This document shows positions 20,526 through 29,556 of a stretch of 64,000 nucleotides of DNA, in pieces. This DNA comes from Rivibacter subsaxonicus (GTDB lineage: Bacteria; Pseudomonadota; Gammaproteobacteria; Burkholderiales; Burkholderiaceae_C). The position numbers were made by a program, and so were the translations under genes. Positions within the stretch are counted from its first letter, which is position 1. Each line of letters begins with the position of its first letter. Below the pieces are notes generated by a model, which saw only the letters and a list, made by a program, of their open reading frames with translations, had not been told where the DNA came from and made no database searches. The stretch lies in the NCBI RefSeq assembly GCF_004217215.1, contig NZ_SHKP01000004.1, positions 124,001 through 188,000 on the forward strand. Direction: 5' to 3'.

Positions 20526-22556
20526 ATGGAGAACTCCGAGCTGCGGCACCGCCTGCTGGCCATCCTGGCAGCCGACGGCGTGGGCTTCTCGCGCCTGATG
20601 GCCGCCGACGAACGAGCGACTGTGGCCATGCTCGACACGGCGCGCGCCATGTTCAGCGAACAGATTTCCGCTCACGGTGGACGTTTGGTCGACACGGCCG
20701 GCGACTCCGTGCTGGCCGTGTTCGACACCGCGGCTGGTGCGGTGGTCGCGGCCCTTGCGGTGCAGGCCCGGTTGGACGAGCAGCGCAGTGAAATACCGCC
20801 CGAGCAGTGCCTGCGCTTCCGCATCGGCGTCCACTTGGGCGATGTGTTCGAGAAGGCGGACGGCACCGTGTACGGCGACGGCGTCAACATCGCGGCACGC
20901 TTGCAGGCGCTGGCTGATGCCGACGGCCTCGCCGTGTCGCAGTCGGTGCAGATGGCGGTTCAGGGGCATGTGGCAGCGCACTTCGAGAACATGGGCGCCC
21001 AGTCGGTCAAGAACATCTCGCGGCCGGTGCAGGTGTTCCGCGTCCGGGCCGGTAACACGGCTGCGCCGCGTCGTCTGAAGTCGCGCAGGGTGCTCGTCGC
21101 CATCGCAGCGGCCTTGGTGGTGGTGGCGGTGGCGGGCGTTGCCTGGCAGGCCGTGGTGTCGCGGACACCATCGAGCGGCGTCGCGGCCAGCAATTTCGAC
21201 GCGGCGACCGCGCGCAAGACGCTCGCGGTCTTGCCCTTCGCTAACCTGGGCGACGACAAGGCGAACGAACTCCTCACCGACGGGGTCACGGACGAGTTGA
21301 TCGGCCTGCTCTCGCGCGTGCGCGGCCTGCGCGTGACGGGACGCGACTCGTCCTTCTACTTCAAGGGCAAGCAGGTGCCGATGGCCGAGATGGCGCGCCA
21401 ACTCGGGGTCAGCTACCTGGTCGGCGGTAGCGTTCGGCGGGACGGCTCGCGCGTGCGCATCAGCGCCCAACTGCTGAATGCAGCCGACGGCGCGGTGCTC
21501 TGGTCGCGGTCCTTCGACCGCGAATTCAAGGACGTGCTGGTTGCCCAGGGCGAGATCGCGTTGGGCATTGCAGGCAGCCTGACACAGTCGATCGACGACT
21601 CGGCGAGCTTTGGCGGTCGGGGCACGACGAGTCCCGAGGCCTGGCAGGCCTTCCTGGAGGCCAAGGGCCTGCCGGCGGGCCAACGCGTCGCGGCCTATGA
21701 GCGCGTGCTGGCGCTCGACCCGAACTTCGCTCGCGCCCATGTGGCCCTGGCGGATCAGGTGCTCGGGCTGGCACTCATCGGCAAGCTGTCCAAGCAGGTC
21801 GCGAGCGAGCGGATGACCAACTATCTGCAGGAAGCCTTGCGGATCGATCCTCGCTACGATCATGCCTATGGCCTGCTGGGCGCGGCGGCCAAGATCGCCG
21901 ACGACATGCAAGCGCTACGGCGCCACGCACAGCGTGCGCTCGACATCGACCCCGACTCATCGGCGGGCCACGGGTGGACGGCCGAGCTGAAACTGCACGC
22001 GGGCGACATGGGCGGGGCACTCCCGGCATTCAGGCGGGCTGCCGAGCCTGTACCGCTGGTCGGTTGGGCACGCCTCAACTATGCGATGGCACTTCGCCAC
22101 GCGAACCAGCCGGCCCAGGCACTGCAGGAGGCCGAGCTGGCCCTGGCGCTCGACCCGAATTCCGTGCGCGCACTGGCGGAGAAGGCTCACTGCCTGCTGA
22201 TGCTCGGACGCCGCGACGAAGCGTTGCGGCTTGCTCGTGAGCGGGACTTCACGACCTTCTTGATCCGCTACGGAGCGCCAGAGGACCAGGCCGCCATGCG
22301 CCAACGCAAGAATCTGGACGCGCACGCCACCGCCTGGCAGGAGTTCCTGCTAGGACGACCGGATGCGGTTGTCGAGCATCTGGAGGTGGACCACTCCGGC
22401 GACATCCAGGGCCGCGCCCGGGTGCTGTTCGACGCGGAGTACGACCCGGTGCGCAGGCGGCCCTCCTTCGAGGCCTGGCTGGCCAGGCACAAACTGACTG
22501 AGGCCCACGAGCGCGCGCAAGCCTGGCGGGCAGCCAATCCCGTGCCCAAGCGCTAG
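20526..22556 (+). CDS. Class III nucleotidyl cyclase with TolB-like and TPR regions
   Basis: A protein of 676 residues. Residues 1-175 form an adenylate/guanylate cyclase domain: LLAILAADGVGFSRLMAADE holds the first metal Asp, TAGDSVLAVF the second, and FRIGVHLGDV and YGDGVNIAARL are typical. A single membrane helix follows (VLVAIAAALVVVAVAGVAW). Then comes a TolB/FlgO-like segment (KTLAVLPFANLGDDKANELLTDG, YLVGGSVRRDGSRVRISAQLL), then several TPR repeats to the end. The architecture is common in proteobacteria. The product nucleotide cannot be assigned from the sequence. It is a likely membrane-anchored signalling protein with a periplasmic repeat region. Confidence 0.88.
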   Translation: MENSELRHRLLAILAADGVGFSRLMAADERATVAMLDTARAMFSEQISAHGGRLVDTAGDSVLAVFDTAAGAVVAALAVQARLDEQRSEIPPEQCLRFRIGVHLGDVFEKADGTVYGDGVNIAARLQALADADGLAVSQSVQMAVQGHVAAHFENMGAQSVKNISRPVQVFRVRAGNTAAPRRLKSRRVLVAIAAALVVVAVAGVAWQAVVSRTPSSGVAASNFDAATARKTLAVLPFANLGDDKANELLTDGVTDELIGLLSRVRGLRVTGRDSSFYFKGKQVPMAEMARQLGVSYLVGGSVRRDGSRVRISAQLLNAADGAVLWSRSFDREFKDVLVAQGEIALGIAGSLTQSIDDSASFGGRGTTSPEAWQAFLEAKGLPAGQRVAAYERVLALDPNFARAHVALADQVLGLALIGKLSKQVASERMTNYLQEALRIDPRYDHAYGLLGAAAKIADDMQALRRHAQRALDIDPDSSAGHGWTAELKLHAGDMGGALPAFRRAAEPVPLVGWARLNYAMALRHANQPAQALQEAELALALDPNSVRALAEKAHCLLMLGRRDEALRLARERDFTTFLIRYGAPEDQAAMRQRKNLDAHATAWQEFLLGRPDAVVEHLEVDHSGDIQGRARVLFDAEYDPVRRRPSFEAWLARHKLTEAHERAQAWRAANPVPKR

Positions 22557-22768
22557 GAAACTCCGAGTGGTCGGGCGGCACCCGACTTCGATACCACCGG
22601 AACCCAACACCCAATGCGCATAGGCATCGAACCTCGGACCCGGCGGAGGTCGGGGCCGAGCAGCCAGCCGTCAATGTCAGCTAAAGGTGGCTGCGAATGC
22701 CTTCAACGGGTCGACACCGGCTGCATCAATCACTGCCCGCCGGCGCCGCTTTGCGGTCGCACGGCCGC

Positions 22769-22817
22769 TGTCCGAACCCTCGGACACTGTCCGATCGGCG
22801 GACAGCGGCGCTGTCCG
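22769..22817 (+). promoter_or_regulatory. Array of five CGGACA half-sites forming overlapping palindromes (putative activator binding sites)
   Basis: Alternating half-sites TGTCCGA, TCGGACA, TGTCCGA, CGGACA and TGTCCG occupy 22769-22817. They form a perfect 15-base palindrome TCGGACACTGTCCGA at 22780-22794 and a second one, CGGACAGCGGCGCTGTCCG, at 22799-22817 with 8-base arms. The array ends about 75 bases before the -24 element of the sigma-54 promoter, the usual distance for an upstream activator sequence. The likely ligand is the activator encoded at 18662-20131. Confidence 0.75.
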
Positions 22818-22890
22818 GTGCTGCGGTCCTATGGCACGTTTGGCCGCGCCAGCCGGCTCTGTCGACCTCGATTCAAGGGTTCTCCCCCAA

Positions 22891-22905
22891 TGGCACATGG
22901 CTTGC
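22891..22905 (+). promoter_or_regulatory. Sigma-54 (-24/-12) promoter of the PHB utilisation cluster
   Basis: TGGCACATGGCTTGC matches the sigma-54 consensus TGGCAC-N5-TTGC exactly, with GG and GC separated by ten bases. Transcription would start near 22917, about 40 bases before the first gene, whose ATG is preceded by a GAGGAG-type ribosome binding site. An activator-site array lies upstream. Confidence 0.85.
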
Positions 22906-22957
22906 GGATAGCAGGCTCACCACGGCCGAACACAGGCCGACCTGAGGAGACGAAACG

Positions 22958-24175
22958 ATGAATCGCCACCCGACCCGCGCCCGCCGCGCGCTGATCGCCG
23001 CCGCCGCGCTGGCTGCCACCACCTTCGCCCTGCCGGGTGCCGCGCTGGCGGCCGATGCTGCCAAGGAAATCCGCATCGCCCATGTCTACAGCAAGACCGG
23101 GCCGCTCGAGGCCTATGGCAAGCAGACCCAGACCGGGCTGATGCTCGGCCTGCAGTACGCCACCGGCGGCACGATGATGGTGAACGGCAGGAAGCTGGTG
23201 CTGATCGAGAAGGACGACCAGGGCAAGCCCGACGTGGGCAAGGCCCAGCTCGCCGCCGCCTACGCCGACGACAAGGCCGACATCGCGGTCGGCCCGAGCA
23301 GCTCCGGCGTGGCGCTGGCGCTGCTGCCGGTGGCCGAGGAAGCCAAGAAGATCCTGCTGGTCGAGCCCGCGGTGGCCGACTCGATCACCGGCGACAAGTG
23401 GAACAAGTACATCTTCCGAACCGGCCGCAACAGCAGCCAGGACGCGATCAGCAACGCGGTGGCGCTCGACAAGGAAGGCACCACGATCGCGATGCTGGCG
23501 CAGGACTACGCCTTCGGCCGTGACGGCGTGAAGGCCTTCAAGGACGCGATCAAGAAGGCCAAGATCGTCCACGAGGAATACCTGCCGACCACCACCACCG
23601 ACTTCACCGCCGGTGCCCAGCGCCTGATCGATGCGCTCAAGGACAAGCCGGGTCGCAAGGTGATCTTCATCATCTGGGCCGGTGCGGGCAATCCGTTCAA
23701 GATCGCCGACCTCGACCTCAAGCGCCACGGCATCGAGATCGCCACCGGCGGCAACATCCTGCCGGCGATGGCGAACTACAAGCAGTTCCCCGGCATGGAA
23801 GGCGCCACCTACTACTACTTCGGCATCCCGAAGAACCCGGTCAACGAGTGGCTGGTCGCCAACCACTACAAGGAATACAAGACCCCGCCCGACTTCTTCA
23901 CTGCCGGTGGCATGAGCGCGGGCATCGCGCTGGTCGAGGCGCTCAAGAAGACCGGTGGCGTGACCGACACCAACAAGCTCATCACCGCGATGGAGGGCAT
24001 GAGCTTCGAGACGCCCAAGGGCAAGATGACCTTCCGCAAGGAAGATCACCAGGCGATGCAGTCGATGTACCACTTCAAGATCAAGGCCGACCCGGCCTTC
24101 GCCTGGGGCGTGCCCGAGCTGGTGCGCGAGATCAAGCCCGAAGAGATGGCGGTGCCGATCCGCAACAAGCGCTGA
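22958..24175 (+). CDS. HAAT-type ABC transporter substrate-binding protein (LivK-like) 1
   Basis: A protein of 405 residues with a Sec signal peptide (ARRALIAAAALAATTFALPG, cleavage near ALA-AD) and a type I periplasmic binding fold: IRIAHVYSKTGPLEAYGKQTQTG, LVLIEKDDQGKPDVGKAQ, and a C-terminal GKMTFRKEDHQAMQSMYHFKI. The family binds branched-chain amino acids, amides or other carboxylates. Because it is followed by a PHB depolymerase and HAAT transporter genes, under a sigma-54 promoter, its ligand may be 3-hydroxybutyrate or its oligomers. This is inferred. Confidence 0.88.
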   Translation: MNRHPTRARRALIAAAALAATTFALPGAALAADAAKEIRIAHVYSKTGPLEAYGKQTQTGLMLGLQYATGGTMMVNGRKLVLIEKDDQGKPDVGKAQLAAAYADDKADIAVGPSSSGVALALLPVAEEAKKILLVEPAVADSITGDKWNKYIFRTGRNSSQDAISNAVALDKEGTTIAMLAQDYAFGRDGVKAFKDAIKKAKIVHEEYLPTTTTDFTAGAQRLIDALKDKPGRKVIFIIWAGAGNPFKIADLDLKRHGIEIATGGNILPAMANYKQFPGMEGATYYYFGIPKNPVNEWLVANHYKEYKTPPDFFTAGGMSAGIALVEALKKTGGVTDTNKLITAMEGMSFETPKGKMTFRKEDHQAMQSMYHFKIKADPAFAWGVPELVREIKPEEMAVPIRNKR

Positions 24176-24182
24176 CGCGCAC

Positions 24183-24208
24183 GCGGCCGGGCAAAACGCC
24201 CCGGCCGC
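24183..24208 (+). promoter_or_regulatory. Strong intercistronic hairpin
   Basis: Perfect 9-base arms GCGGCCGGG and CCCGGCCGC enclose an 8-base loop, without a T-run after it. Lying between the binding-protein gene and the depolymerase gene, it may stabilise the upstream mRNA segment or attenuate readthrough, so that binding protein is made in excess. Confidence 0.6.
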
Positions 24209-24298
24209 ATCACTTCTTGCAGTTGCAGTGCGACCTCCGCAAACACGGAGGCGAGGGGAGAGCTTTTCCTTCACACCAACAACGAGGAGACAAGGCAC

Positions 24299-25819
24299 AT
24301 GAACAGCAGCAACTTCCTGCGCGCGCTGGCCCTGGTGGCCGCGCTGTGCAGCGGCAGCGCCTTCGGCGCGGTCGCCCTGCCGCAGTACAACGTCGACACC
24401 AGCAAGATCAGCGTGTCGGGCCTGTCGGCCGGCGGCTTCATGGCCAACCAGCTCGGCTACGCCTACTCGTCGACCTTCATGGGCGTCGGCGTCTTTGCCG
24501 CCGGCCCCTACATGTGCGCGGGCCACAGCAACTACACCGCCTGCATGTACAACGCCACCGTCTCGGCCAGCATGCTGAGCACGATGCAGGCCGACATCAA
24601 CAACTGGAGCGGCACGGCGATCGACAGCAAGTCGAACGTGGCGAACCAGAAGATCTATATGTTCGTCGGCAACAGCGACTACACCGTCGGACCGAATCCG
24701 ATGAACGCGGTGCAGACGCAGTACACCAACAACGGCGTGCCTGCGGCGAACCTGGAGTACGTCAGGCGCGCCAGCACCGCGCACGTGTTCCCGACCGACT
24801 TCGACGCCACCGGCAACAACGCCTGCAGCAGCAGCGCCTCGCCCTACATCAGCAACTGCGGCTATGACGGCGCCAAGGCCGCGCTGAGCAAGTTCTACGG
24901 CACGCTCAACGCACGCAACAACGCGCCGGCGGCCGCCAACTACATCGAGTTCGACCAGAGCGCCTACAGCAACGGCAACCCCGGCATGGCGGCCACCGGC
25001 TGGCTCTACGTGCCGGCGAGCTGCGCCGCGGGCACGCAGTGCAAGCTGCACGTGGCGCTGCACGGCTGCCAACAGCACACCGTGGCGATCAGTGACAAGT
25101 TCGTCAAGAACACCGGCTACTCGCGCTGGGCCGACACCAACAACATCATCGTGCTGTTCCCGCAGGCCAAGGTCGACAGCACCAGCCGCGGCACCGCCGC
25201 CAGCGGTTCGCTGGCCAATCCCAACGGTTGCTGGGACTGGGTCGGCTGGTACGGCAGCAACTTCGCGCAGAAGGCCGGCACCCAGATGGCGGCGATCAAG
25301 GCGATGGTCGACCGCCTCGCCTCGGGCACCGGCAGCGGCGGCGGCGGTGGCGGTGGCGGCGGTACCGCGCTGCCGGCACCGACCGGCGTCGGCACCTCGG
25401 GCGCGACCGCGTCGAGCATGGTGATCGCCTGGGGCAGCGTCAGCGGCGCCAGCGGCTACAACGTCTACCGCGGCGGCACGCAAGTCAACAGCGCGCTGGT
25501 AGCCGGCACCAGCTACACCGACACCGGCCTGGCCGCGGCGACCACCTACAGCTGGACCGTGGCCGCGGTCGATGCAAGCGGCGTCGTCGGCGCGCAGTCG
25601 AGCGCCGCGACCGGCGCCACCACCGGCACCGCGCCGCCGCCTGCGACCTGCTTCACGAGCAGCAACTACGCCCACACCACCGCCGGCCGTGCACACCAGA
25701 GCGGCGGATACGCGCTGGCGAACGGCTCGAACCAGAACATGGGGCTGTGGAACACCTTCGTCACGACGACGCTGAAGCAGACCTCGCCCGGCTACTACGT
25801 CATCGGCACCTGCCCCTGA
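24299..25819 (+). CDS. Extracellular PHB depolymerase (type II catalytic domain, Fn3 linker, C-terminal binding domain)
   Basis: A protein of 506 residues with a signal peptide (cleavage near SAFGA). The lipase box GLSAGGF places nucleophile Ser43 near the N-terminus, while the oxyanion His255 motif VALHGCQQH lies far downstream; this order defines the circularly permuted type II catalytic domain. NGCWDWVGWYG follows. After a poly-glycine linker (about residues 345-355) comes a fibronectin type III domain (APTGVGTSGATASSMVIAWG), then a C-terminal domain beginning CFTSSNYAHTTAGRAHQSGG, found in PHB depolymerases as a substrate-binding domain. It would be secreted and cleave polymeric 3-hydroxybutyrate. 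It sits inside an ABC transporter gene set. Confidence 0.92.
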   Translation: MNSSNFLRALALVAALCSGSAFGAVALPQYNVDTSKISVSGLSAGGFMANQLGYAYSSTFMGVGVFAAGPYMCAGHSNYTACMYNATVSASMLSTMQADINNWSGTAIDSKSNVANQKIYMFVGNSDYTVGPNPMNAVQTQYTNNGVPAANLEYVRRASTAHVFPTDFDATGNNACSSSASPYISNCGYDGAKAALSKFYGTLNARNNAPAAANYIEFDQSAYSNGNPGMAATGWLYVPASCAAGTQCKLHVALHGCQQHTVAISDKFVKNTGYSRWADTNNIIVLFPQAKVDSTSRGTAASGSLANPNGCWDWVGWYGSNFAQKAGTQMAAIKAMVDRLASGTGSGGGGGGGGGTALPAPTGVGTSGATASSMVIAWGSVSGASGYNVYRGGTQVNSALVAGTSYTDTGLAAATTYSWTVAAVDASGVVGAQSSAATGATTGTAPPPATCFTSSNYAHTTAGRAHQSGGYALANGSNQNMGLWNTFVTTTLKQTSPGYYVIGTCP

Positions 25820-25847
25820 GCCGCACGCCCCACCAGAAGTTGAAGCA

Positions 25848-26648
25848 ATGGCCGCTCTCCTCGAAACCAGGGACCTGACGATCCGCTTCGGCGGCCACGT
25901 GGCGGTCGACAGCGTGTCCTGCGCCTTCGCCGCCGGCACGCTGACCGCGATCGTCGGGCCCAACGGCGCCGGCAAGACGACCTACTTCAACCTCGTGTCC
26001 GGGCAACTGCGTGCCTCGAGCGGCTCGGTCTGGCTCGACGGCGAGGACATCGGCACGCTGCCGGCCCCGCTGCGCACGCGCAAGGGGCTCGGCCGTGCCT
26101 TCCAGCTGACGCAGCTGTTCCCGACGCTGTCGGTGCTCGAGAACGTGCGGCTGGCGGTGCAGGCGCGCGCGCAGGGCCGCCACGAGGCCAGCGCCGGACG
26201 CGTCAGCGGCGTCTTCGACCTGGCCCGCGTCTGGCTCGACCGCCGCACCTGGATCGACGAGGCGATGGGCCTGCTCGAGCAAGTGCGCCTGGCCGACCGC
26301 GCCGACGCACCCGCCGCCAGCCTGCCGCATGGCGACCAGCGCAAGCTGGAGGTGGCGCTGCTGATCGCGCTCGATCCCAAGGTCTATCTCTTCGACGAAC
26401 CGACCGCCGGCATGAGCGTGGACGAGGTGCCGGTCGTGCTCGACCTGATCCGCTCGCTCAAGAGCCGGCGCGACCGCGCGATCCTGCTGGTCGAGCACAA
26501 GATGGACGTGGTGCGCGAGCTGGCCGACCGCATCGTCGTGCTGCACCAGGGGCAGCTGGTGGCCGATGGCGAACCGGCGGCGGTGATTGCCTCGCCGGTG
26601 GTGCAGCAGGCCTACCTCGGCGTCGTGGCAGAGGAGGAGGCCGCGTGA
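25848..26648 (+). CDS. HAAT ABC transporter ATP-binding protein (LivG-like)
   Basis: A protein of 266 residues. Walker A is GPNGAGKTT, the Q-loop region is LGRAFQLTQLFP, the signature is LPHGDQRKLE (the LivG variant of LSGGQ), and Walker B is VYLFDEPTAGMS. The extended region between Q-loop and signature is typical of LivG. It energises transport together with LivF. It starts 28 bases after the depolymerase stop and overlaps livF by four bases. Confidence 0.92.
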   Translation: MAALLETRDLTIRFGGHVAVDSVSCAFAAGTLTAIVGPNGAGKTTYFNLVSGQLRASSGSVWLDGEDIGTLPAPLRTRKGLGRAFQLTQLFPTLSVLENVRLAVQARAQGRHEASAGRVSGVFDLARVWLDRRTWIDEAMGLLEQVRLADRADAPAASLPHGDQRKLEVALLIALDPKVYLFDEPTAGMSVDEVPVVLDLIRSLKSRRDRAILLVEHKMDVVRELADRIVVLHQGQLVADGEPAAVIASPVVQQAYLGVVAEEEAA

Positions 26649-27394
26649 AGCCTCTGCTCGAACTGGCCGGTGTCCACACCCACATCGGCGCGTATCACAT
26701 CCTCCATGGCGTCGACCTCGTCGTGCCCGAGGGCGAGGTGACGATGCTGCTGGGCCGCAATGGCGCCGGCAAGAGCACAACGCTGCGCACGATCATGGGC
26801 CTGTGGCAGGCATCGAGCGGCAGTGTCCGCTTCGACGGCGCCGCGATCGGCGGCCCCGGCAATGCGCAACTGCCGACGCCGGCGATCGCGCAGCGCGGCA
26901 TCGCCTACGTGCCCGAGAGCATGGGCATCTTCGGCGACCTGACGGTGGCCGAGAACCTGGTGCTCGCCGCGCGTTCCGCGGCCCGCGTCGATGCGCTCGA
27001 CAAGGCCCGGCTCGACTGGGTCTTCGGCCTGTTCCCGGCGCTGAAGAAGTTCTGGCTCTACCCGGCCGGCAAGCTCAGCGGCGGCCAGAAGCAGATGCTG
27101 GCGATCGCGCGCGCGATCGTCGAGCCGCGCAAGCTGCTGCTGATCGACGAGCCGAGCAAGGGCCTGGCGCCATCGATCATCCGCAACCTGGTCGAGGCCT
27201 TCAACGAGCTCAAGCGGCAGCAGGTGACGATCCTGCTGGTCGAGCAGAACTTCATGCTGGCCAAGGCGGTCGGCGACAGCGTCGCGGTGATGGACGACGG
27301 CCGCGTCGTCCACGCCGGCGCGATGGCCGAACTGGCCGCCGACGAGACGCTGCAACAGCGCCTGCTCGGGCTGGCACTGGGAGCCCACCAATGA
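26645..27394 (+). CDS. HAAT ABC transporter ATP-binding protein (LivF-like)
   Basis: A protein of 249 residues with Walker A GRNGAGKST, signature LSGGQKQMLA and Walker B LLLIDEPSKGLAPSI, the last being a LivF hallmark. It is coupled by ATGA overlaps to livG before it and to the permease gene after it. It acts as the second ATPase of a heterodimer. Confidence 0.93.
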   Translation: MKPLLELAGVHTHIGAYHILHGVDLVVPEGEVTMLLGRNGAGKSTTLRTIMGLWQASSGSVRFDGAAIGGPGNAQLPTPAIAQRGIAYVPESMGIFGDLTVAENLVLAARSAARVDALDKARLDWVFGLFPALKKFWLYPAGKLSGGQKQMLAIARAIVEPRKLLLIDEPSKGLAPSIIRNLVEAFNELKRQQVTILLVEQNFMLAKAVGDSVAVMDDGRVVHAGAMAELAADETLQQRLLGLALGAHQ

Positions 27395-28425
27395 ACGCCG
27401 CCACGGTCACCGGCACCGCTGCATCCGCCATTCCGAAGACCCCGATCGACTGGCAGCCGCTGCTGCTGCTGGCCGGCGTGATGCTCGCTGCGCTGCCCGC
27501 GATCGGCAGCGGTTCGACCTGGGTCACGCTGACCGTTGCCGGGCTGGCGATGGGGATGATGTTGTTCGTCATCGCCTCCGGCCTGACGCTGGTCTTCGGC
27601 CTGATGGACGTGCTGAACTTCGGCCACGGCGTGTTCATCGCGCTCGGCGCCTACGTGGCGGTGAGCGTGATGGGCGGCATGGGTGCTCTTGCCGGCAGCG
27701 CCTCGCTGGGCTCGAACCTGCTCGCGATAGGCGCCGCGATGCTCGCCGCGGTGCTGATCGCCGGCGTTGCCGGCCTGGTCTTCGAGCGCCTGATCGTGCG
27801 CCCGGTCTACGGCCAGCACCTGAAGCAGATCCTCATCACGATGGGCGGCATGATCGTCGGCGAGGAGCTGATCAAGGTGGTCTGGGGCCCGGCCCAGCTG
27901 CCGCTGCCACTGCCCGAGGCGCTGCGCGGCGCGATCCTGGTGCCGGTGTTCGGCGACGCCGCGGCGATCGAGAAGTACCGCGTGCTGGCGGTGCTGGTCG
28001 GCCTGCTGGTCCTGACCGCGCTGCTGTGGACGCTGAACCGCACCAAGATCGGCCTGCTGGTGCGCGCCGGCGTGCAGGACCGCGAGATGGTCGAGTCGCT
28101 CGGCTACCGCATTCGCACGCTCTTCGTCGGCGTCTTCGTCGCCGGCTCGGCGCTGGCCGGCCTCGGCGGTGTGATGTGGGGGCTCTACCAGCAGAGCGTG
28201 ACGCCGCAGATCGGCGCCCAGGTCAACGTGCTGATCTTCATCGTGATCATCATCGGCGGGCTCGGCTCGACCTTCGGCGCCTTCGTCGGCGCGCTGCTGG
28301 TGGGCCTGGTCGCCAACTACACCGGCTTCCTCGCGCCCAAGGTCGCGCTGTTCTCCAACATCGGGCTGATGGTCGCGGTGCTGCTGTGGCGGCCGCAAGG
28401 GCTGTACCCGGTGACGAACCGTTGA
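27391..28425 (+). CDS. HAAT ABC transporter permease (LivH-like)
   Basis: A protein of 344 residues from the ATG overlapping the livF stop. About eight membrane helices are visible. The LivH-type core is GLTLVFGLMDVLNFGHGVFIALGAYVA, followed by GVQDREMVESLGYRIRT, the cytoplasmic loop contacting the ATPase. With the LivM-like gene it forms the inner-membrane channel of the transporter encoded in this cluster. Confidence 0.92.
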   Translation: MNAATVTGTAASAIPKTPIDWQPLLLLAGVMLAALPAIGSGSTWVTLTVAGLAMGMMLFVIASGLTLVFGLMDVLNFGHGVFIALGAYVAVSVMGGMGALAGSASLGSNLLAIGAAMLAAVLIAGVAGLVFERLIVRPVYGQHLKQILITMGGMIVGEELIKVVWGPAQLPLPLPEALRGAILVPVFGDAAAIEKYRVLAVLVGLLVLTALLWTLNRTKIGLLVRAGVQDREMVESLGYRIRTLFVGVFVAGSALAGLGGVMWGLYQQSVTPQIGAQVNVLIFIVIIIGGLGSTFGAFVGALLVGLVANYTGFLAPKVALFSNIGLMVAVLLWRPQGLYPVTNR

Positions 28426-28441
28426 TGAAGAGAAGACCGCC

Positions 28442-29524
28442 ATGCTGAACCGTCTTCTCTCCCACGACCTGCCGCGCAGCCGCTGGCTCGCCGCCGCGCT
28501 GCTCGTCGTCTTCGTCGGCCTCGCGCTCGCGCCCTTCGTCTTCGAGGGCAGCCGTGCGCTGAGCGTCGCCGCCAAGATCTGCATCTTCGTCGTGCTGGTC
28601 GCGAGCTACGACCTGCTGCTGGGCTACACCGGCATCGTCAGCTTCGCCCACACGATGTTCTTCGGCATCGGCGCCTACGGCGTGGCGATCGCCAGCACGC
28701 GGCTCGGCGAGGGCTTCGGCGCGGTTGCGATCGGCACGCTGCTGGCGCTGGTCGTGAGCCTGCTGCTGGCGCTGGTGATCGGCCTGTTCTCGCTGCGCGT
28801 CAAGGCGATCTTCTACGCGATGATCACGCTCGCGGTGGCCTCGGCCTTCCTGACGCTGGCCTCGCAACTGAGCGACTTCACCGGCGGCGAGGACGGGCTC
28901 TCGTTCCGCAACCCGGCCTGGCTCTCGCCGAGCTTCGAGCCCTTCGAGGAACCCTTCCTCGGCGTCATGATCGACGGCCGGATCCTCAGCTACTACCTGC
29001 TGTTCCTCGCCAGCACCGGGCTGTTCCTGGCGCTGCTGCGCATCGTCAACTCGCCCTTCGGCCGCGTGCTGCAGGCGATCCGCGACAACGACTTTCGCGC
29101 CGAGGCCATCGGCTTTCGCGTCGTCGCCTACCGCACGCTGTCGAACATGCTCGCGGCGGGCTTCGCCACGCTGGCCGGCGTGCTGCTCGCGCTGTGGCTG
29201 CGCTACACCGGGCCCGAGACCACGCTCTCCTTCGAGATCATGCTCGACGTGCTGCTGATCGTCGTCATCGGCGGCATGGGCACGCTCTACGGCGCGGTGG
29301 TCGGCAGCGCGCTCTTCCTGCTCGCGCAGGGCTACCTGCAGGCGCTGCTCAAGCTCGCGCACGACGCTCTGACGAGCCTGCCGCAACTGCCGGCCATCGT
29401 CGGCGAGCTGGTCTCGCCCGATCGCTGGCTGCTCTGGCTCGGGCTCGGTTTCGTGCTCTGCGTCTATCACTTTCCCAGCGGCATCGTCGGACGTCTTCGG
29501 GCGGCTCGCGGGTCGCACTCCTGA
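28442..29524 (+). CDS. HAAT ABC transporter permease (LivM-like)
   Basis: A protein of 360 residues and about nine to ten helices. LivM features are YDLLLGYTGIVSFAHTMFFGIGAY, the loop AIRDNDFRAEAIGFRVVAYR, and VIGGMGTLYGAVVGSALF. It begins 16 bases after the LivH-like gene and completes the translocation complex. The oligomer hydrolase gene follows 32 bases later, so transport and hydrolysis genes are probably co-transcribed. Confidence 0.92.
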   Translation: MLNRLLSHDLPRSRWLAAALLVVFVGLALAPFVFEGSRALSVAAKICIFVVLVASYDLLLGYTGIVSFAHTMFFGIGAYGVAIASTRLGEGFGAVAIGTLLALVVSLLLALVIGLFSLRVKAIFYAMITLAVASAFLTLASQLSDFTGGEDGLSFRNPAWLSPSFEPFEEPFLGVMIDGRILSYYLLFLASTGLFLALLRIVNSPFGRVLQAIRDNDFRAEAIGFRVVAYRTLSNMLAAGFATLAGVLLALWLRYTGPETTLSFEIMLDVLLIVVIGGMGTLYGAVVGSALFLLAQGYLQALLKLAHDALTSLPQLPAIVGELVSPDRWLLWLGLGFVLCVYHFPSGIVGRLRAARGSHS

Positions 29525-29556
29525 AGTCCCTCGCCAGAAACAAACGGAGAAGACCC

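Noticed and set aside
22831-22847. A second sigma-54 promoter beginning TGGCACG
   Set aside because: The GG to GC spacing is wrong (no GC ten bases after GG), so only the site at 22891-22905 fits.
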